From the NCBI GenBank assembly GCA_014384515.1, contig JACNFS010000160.1, positions 1 to 12,944 on the forward strand: DNA of 12,944 nt, read 5' to 3'. Numbering within the stretch: position 1 is the stretch's first letter; every line of letters begins with the position of its first letter. The notes under the pieces were generated by a model. That model saw nothing but the letters and a program-made list of their open reading frames with translations. It did not search any database and was not told where the DNA came from. Position numbers and translations under genes: made by a program. Below are positions 5,414-11,441 of the stretch, piece by piece. The DNA comes from Dehalococcoidia bacterium (lineage in GTDB: Bacteria; Chloroflexota; Dehalococcoidia; GIF9; UBA5629).

Positions 5414-8374
5414 ATGAGCACTGTTATTGAAACCATCGATGAGAAAAGAGCGGACACGATCACCGTGACCATTAACGGTAAAGAGGTCAATATCAAGAAG
5501 GGGGTTACCGTGCTTGAGGGAGCCTTGAGCGCCGGTATCTACATTCCCACGCTTTGTTATGACCCGGACCTCACGCCCTACGGCGCTTGCCGACTATGCG
5601 TGGTTGAGATTGACGGAATGCGCGGATTGGTTAGCTCTTGCACAATACCGGCAACTGAAGGAATGGCAGTATACACCGACACGCCGAGGGTAAACCAATC
5701 ACGTTGCATTACCATGGAACTCATCATCGCCAATCATCACGGCGACTGTCTCACCTGTACGAAAAACCAACAGTGTGAGTTGCTGAGAATCGCTCAATAT
5801 CTTGGAATGGAGCAGGAGCATATTGACCGGCTACGGAAGAGCACCCAGGTGCTTCCTATTGACGACAGCCATCCAGCATTTATTCGTGACCCCAACAAAT
5901 GTATCCTCTGTGGCATATGCGTGCGTGCTTGTCATGAAATAGCTAGCGTAGATGCTATTGGTTTAGCCTTCCGGGGTAATTCGACAAAAGTGACTACTGC
6001 TGGCGATAAACCCATTATTGAGTCTATTTGCAAATCCTGCGGGGAGTGCATTGCTCGATGTCCTACCGGTGCGCTAGTGCCCAAATACGAGAAGCCACCC
6101 GCCAAAGAAGTTAAAACCATTTGTCCTTATTGTGGCGTTGGTTGCTCACTCTATCTAGGTGTTCGAGATAATACGATTGTTTCAGTCCGTGGTGACCCTG
6201 AGAGTTCAGTGAATAACGGCAGCCTGTGCGTTAAGGGGCGCTGGGGGTATGATTTCATTGCTCACCCTGAGAGGCTAACCACACCGCTCATCAGACTAGA
6301 TGGCGTTTCGCGGGGAGCAGCTCACGATGGTCAGGTGCGTGACCTCTTCCGCGAGGCTACCTGGGATGAAGCTCTTGAACTCGTGTCAAAGAGGCTACTT
6401 GAAATCAAACAAACTTACGGACCAGACAGCCTCGCTTGCCTTAGCTCGGCTAAGTGCACCAATGAGGACAATTATGTGATGCAGAAATTCACCCGTGGCG
6501 TCCTAGGCACCAATAACATCGACCATTGTGCTCGCTTGTGCCATGCTTCCACCATAGTTGGTGCTCTTGCCGCTTTCGGTCAAGGCGCCATGAGCAATTC
6601 TTACGATGATTTGGAGAAGACCAACCTTTTCTTCGTCATCGGCTCCAATACCACAGAATGTCATCCGATTATTGGGTCAATAATCAAGCGAAGAGTCAGG
6701 GCTGGCGCTGCCAAGCTCATTGTAGCTGATCCTCGCTCTATTGAGCTGAGCGAATATGCTACCGTTGATTTGCATCATCAGCCAGGAACCGATGTTGCCC
6801 TATTGAATGGCTTGATGCAGGTGATTATAAGGGATGGACTTGAGGACAAAGACTTCATCCAGGAGCGCACCGAAGGCTTTGAAGAGATGCAGAGGCTGGT
6901 AAAGGAATATACTCCTGAGGTAGTGGAGGAAACAACTGGAGTCCCTCAGTCTGACATAGAGGCTGCCGCCCACCTGTTCGGAGAAGCCGACAGTGCCTGC
7001 ATACTCTATGGAATGGGAATAACTCAGCATACTACGGGGACAGACAATGTAAAAAGCGTGGCAAATTTGCTTATGCTTACCGGCAATATTGGTCGTGAGG
7101 GCACCGGGTTCAGCCCGCTTCGGGGACAGAACAATGTACAGGGTGCCTGCGATATGGGAGCGCTTCCAAATGTTTACCCCGGCTACCAAAAGGTCGATGA
7201 CCCTTCGGTAAAGGCTAAATTCGAGACTGCCTGGGGGTGTGAATTGAGCGACCGTCCTGGGTTGGTAGCTACTGAGGTAGCTGATGCCATCTGCAGGGGC
7301 GACCTCAAGGGGCTGTATGTTATGGGTGAGAATCCTATGTTAAGCGAACCTTACCTAGAGCATACCCAACGCGCACTTGAGCAGATTGAATTCCTGGTGG
7401 TTCAGGATATCTTCCTCTCTGAGACCGCTTGGCTGGCTGATGTCGTTTTCCCTGCGGCTGCGTTTGCTGAAAAGGATGGTACCTTCACCAATACTGAGAG
7501 ACGAGTTCAGCGAATAAGACAGGCGCTCCAGCCGCCTGGAGAAGCAAAAGTCGACTGGCAGATCATTTCTGCCTTAGCAGAGAGGATGGGGAAGCCATTC
7601 GGTTTCAGGAGTGCTGCTGATGTCATGGAAGAGATCGCGTCCCTTACCCTTATCTATGGAGGCATTCACCTCGATCGCCTTGAAAAAGGTGGCTTGCAAT
7701 GGCCTTGTCTTGACACCTCCCACCCGGGAACACCATTTTTGCACCAGGGTAGCTTTGCTCGAGGACGAGGCAAGCTCCATGCCGTAGACTATACCCCACC
7801 GATCGAATCAGTATCCAAGAATTATCCCTTGGTTCTCACTACCGGGCGATTACTTGAACACTGGCATACAGGCACTATGAGCCGTCGCTCCAGGGTGCTC
7901 GCTGAACTTCGACCCAATGGCGTTGCCGAAATGCATCCAGATGATGCAACTAAGCTTGGATTGCTCGAGCACGACCTCATAACGCTAACCTCAGAAAGAG
8001 GCCGATTGGAAACTACAGTCCATATTACCGAGAAATCACCCCCAGGGGTTGTTTTTATGCCCTTCCACTGGCGCGAAGCGCCAGTGAATGTTCTGACTAA
8101 CAATGCTCTTGACCCAGTTGCCAAGATTCCTGAGTTCAAAGTATCTGCGATAAACGCCGTTTTGGCAGTGCTTGACAGAGCAGCACAGGATAATGCTTTC
8201 CTAGCCCGGTTGGCTGAGAATCCTGTTGAGGCTTTGAAAGAATACGAGCTGACCACTGAAGAGAGAGCCGCGATAGCAACTGGAGATATACGCAAGGTAG
8301 AGTCATGGGTGGGCAAACTGGATGAGCGACTCAAGACATGGCTGATACTGAGACTATCTCAGGAGAAATGGTAG
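5414..8374 (+). CDS. fdhA: Catalytic Mo/W formate dehydrogenase subunit (NuoG-type N-terminus) with a novel C-terminal domain
   Basis: The 986-residue enzyme should oxidise formate to CO2, or run in reverse, at a bis-MGD Mo/W centre. In order: [2Fe-2S] domain (Cys48, 59, 62, 76); His/Cys cluster (His108, Cys112, 115, 121); two [4Fe-4S] clusters (Cys163/166/169/173 and 206/209/212/216); the FDH proximal cluster (Cys237, 240, 244, 272); then the molybdopterin and dinucleotide-binding domains. CARLCHAST places Cys376 at the metal-ligand position where E. coli FdhF has selenocysteine, followed by His377; PLRGQNNVQG supplies the expected active-site Arg570. The usual FDH end is reached near EFKVSAI (908-913), after which residues 914-986 add the domain also encoded as the free protein at 2575-2901. 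GGGGG precedes the ATG. The enzyme is probably soluble and complexed with the two preceding subunits. Confidence 0.95.
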   Translation: MSTVIETIDEKRADTITVTINGKEVNIKKGVTVLEGALSAGIYIPTLCYDPDLTPYGACRLCVVEIDGMRGLVSSCTIPATEGMAVYTDTPRVNQSRCITMELIIANHHGDCLTCTKNQQCELLRIAQYLGMEQEHIDRLRKSTQVLPIDDSHPAFIRDPNKCILCGICVRACHEIASVDAIGLAFRGNSTKVTTAGDKPIIESICKSCGECIARCPTGALVPKYEKPPAKEVKTICPYCGVGCSLYLGVRDNTIVSVRGDPESSVNNGSLCVKGRWGYDFIAHPERLTTPLIRLDGVSRGAAHDGQVRDLFREATWDEALELVSKRLLEIKQTYGPDSLACLSSAKCTNEDNYVMQKFTRGVLGTNNIDHCARLCHASTIVGALAAFGQGAMSNSYDDLEKTNLFFVIGSNTTECHPIIGSIIKRRVRAGAAKLIVADPRSIELSEYATVDLHHQPGTDVALLNGLMQVIIRDGLEDKDFIQERTEGFEEMQRLVKEYTPEVVEETTGVPQSDIEAAAHLFGEADSACILYGMGITQHTTGTDNVKSVANLLMLTGNIGREGTGFSPLRGQNNVQGACDMGALPNVYPGYQKVDDPSVKAKFETAWGCELSDRPGLVATEVADAICRGDLKGLYVMGENPMLSEPYLEHTQRALEQIEFLVVQDIFLSETAWLADVVFPAAAFAEKDGTFTNTERRVQRIRQALQPPGEAKVDWQIISALAERMGKPFGFRSAADVMEEIASLTLIYGGIHLDRLEKGGLQWPCLDTSHPGTPFLHQGSFARGRGKLHAVDYTPPIESVSKNYPLVLTTGRLLEHWHTGTMSRRSRVLAELRPNGVAEMHPDDATKLGLLEHDLITLTSERGRLETTVHITEKSPPGVVFMPFHWREAPVNVLTNNALDPVAKIPEFKVSAINAVLAVLDRAAQDNAFLARLAENPVEALKEYELTTEERAAIATGDIRKVESWVGKLDERLKTWLILRLSQEKW
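8066..8086 (+). repeat. Perfect 9-bp inverted repeat inside fdhA
   Basis: CACTGGCGC (8066-8074) and GCGCCAGTG (8078-8086) are exact reverse complements separated by GAA. They encode His-Trp-Arg-Glu-Ala-Pro-Val, in a stretch conserved in FDH catalytic subunits. The hairpin would be very stable in RNA but has no T-run after it, so it is not a simple terminator. It lies about 70 bp before the fused C-terminal domain. Confidence 0.6.
8153..8371 (+). repeat. Shared ~73-residue domain, copy 2 (fused to FdhA)
   Basis: Residues 914-986 of the catalytic subunit, homologous to copy 1 at 2677-2898. The last seven sense-plus-stop codons (Leu-Ser-Gln-Glu-Lys-Trp-stop and the base context) match copy 1 at 20 of 21 nucleotides, much closer than the rest of the domain. 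Confidence 0.9.
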
Positions 8375-8622
8375 CCGAGAGCAGGCTTGAGAACGAGTTG
8401 GCGATTTGGCTCAAAGCACTTGCCGCTGAGGAAGCGTTCCGAGATTTCTTATCACCTAAAGGTTGCGCCTATATTCATAATATGATATCTAAACTTTCGG
8501 CCTTGCGTTTTTTGGCTATGATTCCTCTTGCCACTGCTCTCAGGCAGAACTCCAAGAAAATCGGGGGCAATCTGGCACCCTTACCCGATTTCACACCAAG
8601 GGTACAAATATGCTTCCTGTAA
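8368..8622 (+). CDS. Possible small hypothetical protein overlapping the fdhA stop
   Basis: An 84-residue frame starts at an ATG overlapping the last codons of fdhA (ATGGTAG) and ends at TAA 8620-8622. The first half is helical (ENELAIWLKALAAEEAFRDF) and faintly recalls the start of the shared domain; the second half looks less protein-like and contains inverted repeats at 8558-8603. AGGAG lies only 2 nt before the ATG, too close for a good start, so any translation would rely on coupling with fdhA. A longer form would start at 8338. I recognise no family. It may be a decayed third copy, a real small gene, or chance. Confidence 0.3.
   Translation: MVAESRLENELAIWLKALAAEEAFRDFLSPKGCAYIHNMISKLSALRFLAMIPLATALRQNSKKIGGNLAPLPDFTPRVQICFL
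8558..8603. terminator. Terminator-like inverted repeats between the convergent operons
   Basis: AAATCGGG (8558-8565) pairs perfectly with CCCGATTT (8584-8591) across an 18-nt loop. An overlapping alternative pairs ACCCTT (8577-8582) with AAGGGT (8598-8603). Read on the minus strand, the first stem is followed by a T-rich TTTTCTT-like run, so it could end the minus-strand operon about 90 nt after the protease stop. On the plus strand there is no T-run. The long loop makes this only a moderate candidate. Confidence 0.3.
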
Positions 8623-8677
8623 TAGTCCTCGGCTTTGATGAGCGCGACCTGGGAAATGCTTTGCGCTATCCACGAGG

Positions 8678-9166
8678 CTATGCACCAAGGTCTGCATTTA
8701 GCTCATGAATGATCTTTTCAACACAAACAGGGATCGCCTCTCTAACCTCGGGTGTGCATTCCTCGCTGAAGGTGCTCACATCTGTCACCTCGATGGCAAA
8801 GATGACGATTTGCCGGGGCAGAGCCAGGCCCAACCTATTGCCGAACTCAAGAGCGGTAGCGAAGTTAACATCATGAGGTGAGGCAGCGTGCCGGGTGGCA
8901 TCAAACGCTTCTGGATCAAGCCGGTGAATCTGCCCCACCTTTCCACCCACGGTCTGAATGGCGTCAATGATGATGGCTCGATCGTAGCCAACCAGCAGGT
9001 CCAGCAGGCTCAGACCACCCACGCTGGTCTCCATAATTGTTATCTCTTGTTGGTCAAGCCTGTGTTCGAGTTCTGCGGCAACGCGAAGGCCTACCCCGTC
9101 ATCACTTAGGATCGGGTTACCCAACCCCAGGACAAGCGTCTTCATTTCCCCACTCTTTTGCGGCAT
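8678..9166 (-). CDS. Hydrogenase-type maturation protease (HyaD/HybD/HycI family)
   Basis: This family cleaves the C-terminal extension of [NiFe]-hydrogenase large subunits after nickel insertion. The 162-residue protein shows the family start LGLGNPILSDDGVG (Asp22-Asp23), the segment TSVGGLSLLDLL, IIDAI with Asp68, and SPHDV with His98; an acidic residue near 22, Asp68 and His98 match the three nickel-sensing ligands known in HybD. Length is normal. The ATG at 9166 gives a seven-residue lead; the second ATG (Met8, directly before KTLVLGLGN) is an equal or better start by family alignment, with GGGG just upstream. It follows the NrfD-type gene on the same strand after about 340 bp. No hydrogenase gene is in the window, so its substrate lies elsewhere or it serves a linked complex. 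Confidence 0.9.
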   Translation of the reverse strand: MPQKSGEMKTLVLGLGNPILSDDGVGLRVAAELEHRLDQQEITIMETSVGGLSLLDLLVGYDRAIIIDAIQTVGGKVGQIHRLDPEAFDATRHAASPHDVNFATALEFGNRLGLALPRQIVIFAIEVTDVSTFSEECTPEVREAIPVCVEKIIHELNADLGA

Positions 9167-9504
9167 GCGCCATTGCTAGGGCCCGAGCGGCTCTCAGTGC
9201 AGATGCCGGCTCAGCCTTTTTGCCACTTCACCCTTGCTGCCCTCTTCTTCCTTGGTTGCTAGTAAACTATTCAAGTAATTCCCTTATCGTCGCTTCTACC
9301 AGTCTGGCATGTGCCGAACTAGTCCTGTGAGGTAACACCGAGCAGCTGGATGTATGCTTGACGCAGTCTTGCTGCTACTACGCGTGCTATAGCCCGCATA
9401 CTCTACAGCCTATCTCAGGTATTGTCCCTTTCTATCCTGTGATTTCTCTATCTGTGTGGGTGGTGGTTGCTGGTAGAGTTGACTCACAAGCGACGCAACT
9501 TGTC
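9167..9504 (-). other. Gap between membrane subunit and protease genes; possible decayed small gene
   Basis: No intact gene fills these 338 bases. On the minus strand, protein-like helical fragments appear one after another in different frames: an ATG frame of 26 codons (9399-9319) with ARVVAARLRQAYIQLL, then in another frame HARLVEATIRELLE ending at TAG 9267, then a third frame of 25 codons (9274-9194) from a TTG with KEEEGSKGEVAKRL, and finally SALRAARALAMAHAAKEWG (open 9227-9117) running into the protease start. Such a succession fits a small gene broken by frameshifts, or sequencing errors, but could be chance in a coding-like base composition. No promoter or convincing terminator was seen. 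Confidence 0.25.
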
Positions 9505-10638
9505 CTAGCCTGTCTCCGCTGCCACTTCTTCGTGGTAGGCCATTGGCAAAAACCGGTAGGCCAGCACAACGACCAGCAAAGCATCGGCGACAAGTCCCAC
9601 CGAAATAGCCAACTCCATCCAGTGAGGGAAGTAGGTAAAGCCTGGTCGCATGTCTAGAGCAAGCATGCTCGCATTGAAGCGGTTAAGCACCAAGCCAATG
9701 ACGACCAGCACCGAACACCAAAACAACTGCCTCCTGCTTTGCCTCACACTGGCTAGCGAGAAGAGGACGATAGGCAGGACGACCCCCACGGTGATCTCCG
9801 CCCACCACAAGAGGTTGTGTGGGTACCCGGAGAAGAGCAGGCCCAGTTCTCCCGCCACCATCAGGTCTACCAATTTCAACAGCAGATAGAGGCCCAGGAT
9901 GTAGGGAATTGCCCTGGCCAGGCCGCTCAGGACATCCAGGTCTAGCTTATGGCCGAAGGCCCGGTTGCTTAACGTCGACTCGAAGATCACCATCGCCGGC
10001 CCCACGGCCACAGCCGATGTAAGGAAGAGAATCGGCAAGATGGGTGAGTACCACAAGGCATGCAGCGTATCTGGCATCAGCAGCAACATCGACCCCAGGG
10101 AGGACTGATGTAACGTTGACAGGACAACGCCGGTGATGACCAGGGGAATCTGGATCGCCCGGATTATGCGCAGGGGAACACGCCAGTTGAAGCGCTCAAA
10201 GACAGCGGGGCTGAACTCAAGAGCTAGCACCGCCGTATATGTCATCACGCATATCGCGACCTCGAACAGAGGGGAATGGACGTTCCAGTAGATCATGGCG
10301 TGCCAGATGTACCAGGGTTGTCCAAGGTCCACCAACAGGGCAAGGACCACCAGCGTGTAGCCCAGAAACGCGGTCAGGACCGCTGGCCTGACCACGGCAT
10401 GGTATTTTCTTAGGTTGAAGATGTAGACCGCCCCGGCCAGGGTGAAGCCCCCTGCTGCCAGGGCAACGCCGCAGTACAGGTCGAAGCTGATCCAGAATCC
10501 CCAGGCGCGGCCGTCGCTCAGGTTAGTGGTCGCCCCGAGCCCATTGAGGTAACGAAGGACTATCGGCACGAGACCAAGGATAACCAAGCCGCTAAGGATG
10601 GAGGTGCCGAGAGGGAGTGAACGTGTCCGTTGTATCAT
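9505..10638 (-). CDS. NrfD/HybB-type integral membrane subunit
   Basis: The 377-residue, very hydrophobic protein has about ten predicted membrane helices (near 13-30, 50-73, 86-105, 125-142, 160-176, 198-220, 242-261, 276-297, 306-322, 341-362). The segment WGFWISFDLYCGVALAAGGF (46-65) is typical of HybB/NrfD proteins, the membrane anchors of CISM oxidoreductases that pass electrons or protons across the membrane without haem. Its ATG overlaps the stop of the ferredoxin-subunit gene by 4 bp (ATGA), so the two are translationally coupled. With the ferredoxin and FDH-N-type alpha subunits it forms a membrane module. It replaces the haem-b gamma subunit (FdnI type) of classical FDH-N. Whether it reacts with quinone or links to another complex is not visible. 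Confidence 0.92.
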   Translation of the reverse strand: MIQRTRSLPLGTSILSGLVILGLVPIVLRYLNGLGATTNLSDGRAWGFWISFDLYCGVALAAGGFTLAGAVYIFNLRKYHAVVRPAVLTAFLGYTLVVLALLVDLGQPWYIWHAMIYWNVHSPLFEVAICVMTYTAVLALEFSPAVFERFNWRVPLRIIRAIQIPLVITGVVLSTLHQSSLGSMLLLMPDTLHALWYSPILPILFLTSAVAVGPAMVIFESTLSNRAFGHKLDLDVLSGLARAIPYILGLYLLLKLVDLMVAGELGLLFSGYPHNLLWWAEITVGVVLPIVLFSLASVRQSRRQLFWCSVLVVIGLVLNRFNASMLALDMRPGFTYFPHWMELAISVGLVADALLVVVLAYRFLPMAYHEEVAAETG

Positions 10639-11441
10639 TTCACCTTTTCTCCTTGTTTCTCTTCGTCACCGGCTTCTGCCTGGCTTATCTTCTCCCGACG
10701 TTTGAAGAGCCAATAGAACCCGGACATAGCCGCTGCCACACCCAGGAGCACCGGCGGAACGGCACCCATGGCGCGCTCAGTATTGATGGTCACCGGCTCG
10801 GAGCGGAGGGTTGGGAACCCCAGCTTTTCAAAGGGGACGGGAGACAGATACATCCAGGATGTACCTCCTACCTCTTTTTCTCCGTAGATATGGTCTACGT
10901 ATTTGTCCGGTGTGGCCGCGATGCGCCTCCTGCCCTCGGCGATGAGTTCCTCTCGGTCGCCGAATTCGAGGGCGCCAGTAGGGCACGTCGTTACGCAAGC
11001 TGGCTTGAGGCCCCCACCCTGCCGGTCAGCACAAAAGGTGCACTTGCGGATCCAGGGGATCGGCTTGTCCCACTCAAAGTTCGGCACGCCGAAGGGGCAA
11101 GCCACCATGCAGTAGCGGCACCCAATGCATTTGCGGTCGTCGTAGATTACCGGACCATCGGCTGTCTTGACTAAAGCGCCCACAATGCATGCCGTCGCAC
11201 AGGCCGGATGTTCGCAGTGCATGCACTGGAGCTTGGCAAAGACCCACTGGAACTTGCCGTCATGTTCCAATTCCGTAAAATGTATTTTGGTAAAAGTGTA
11301 GGCGGACATTTTGGGCGGGTTCTCATAAGTCCCCTGATTGGTGGTGACCTCCGCCGGCAGCTCATTCCACTGCTTGCAGGCCACCTGACAGGCTCGGCAT
11401 CCTATGCATTTGGTAGCGTCGTACAGTACCGCTTTAGCCAT
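10635..11441 (-). CDS. Four-cluster ferredoxin beta subunit of membrane formate dehydrogenase (FdnH/FdoH-like)
   Basis: The 268-residue electron-transfer subunit holds sixteen Cys in four [4Fe-4S] groups: Cys12/15/18/22 (CIGCRACQVAC), Cys73/76/81/85, Cys105/108/111/115 (CIGCRYCMVAC) and Cys134/137/149/153. A single hydrophobic helix at ~226-247 followed by KRRE anchors it to the membrane, as in FdnH. No signal peptide is present, as expected for a partner that travels with a Tat-exported alpha subunit or stays inside. GGAGG lies about 7 nt before the ATG. The start overlaps the end of the alpha-subunit gene by 8 bp and the stop overlaps the NrfD-type gene by 4 bp, a tight alpha-beta-gamma operon. 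It would carry electrons from the alpha subunit to the membrane subunit. Confidence 0.95.
   Translation of the reverse strand: MAKAVLYDATKCIGCRACQVACKQWNELPAEVTTNQGTYENPPKMSAYTFTKIHFTELEHDGKFQWVFAKLQCMHCEHPACATACIVGALVKTADGPVIYDDRKCIGCRYCMVACPFGVPNFEWDKPIPWIRKCTFCADRQGGGLKPACVTTCPTGALEFGDREELIAEGRRRIAATPDKYVDHIYGEKEVGGTSWMYLSPVPFEKLGFPTLRSEPVTINTERAMGAVPPVLLGVAAAMSGFYWLFKRREKISQAEAGDEEKQGEKVK

Noticed and set aside
7822..8334. 170-residue minus-strand ORF opposite the end of fdhA
   Set aside because: Ser-rich antisense shadow of a strongly supported catalytic subunit; no motif.
8610..8708. 32-codon ORF on the plus strand after the small hypothetical ORF
   Set aside because: Very short, no ribosome site, and overlaps the end of the protease gene on the other strand.
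9486..9503. Hairpin ACAAG/CTTGT just after the NrfD-type gene
   Set aside because: Only five base pairs with an eight-nt loop and no T-run; too weak to call a terminator.
10617..11174. 185-residue plus-strand ORF opposite the ferredoxin-subunit gene
   Set aside because: It lies antisense to a gene with four intact Cys clusters and shows no domain; a shadow of the GC-rich coding strand.
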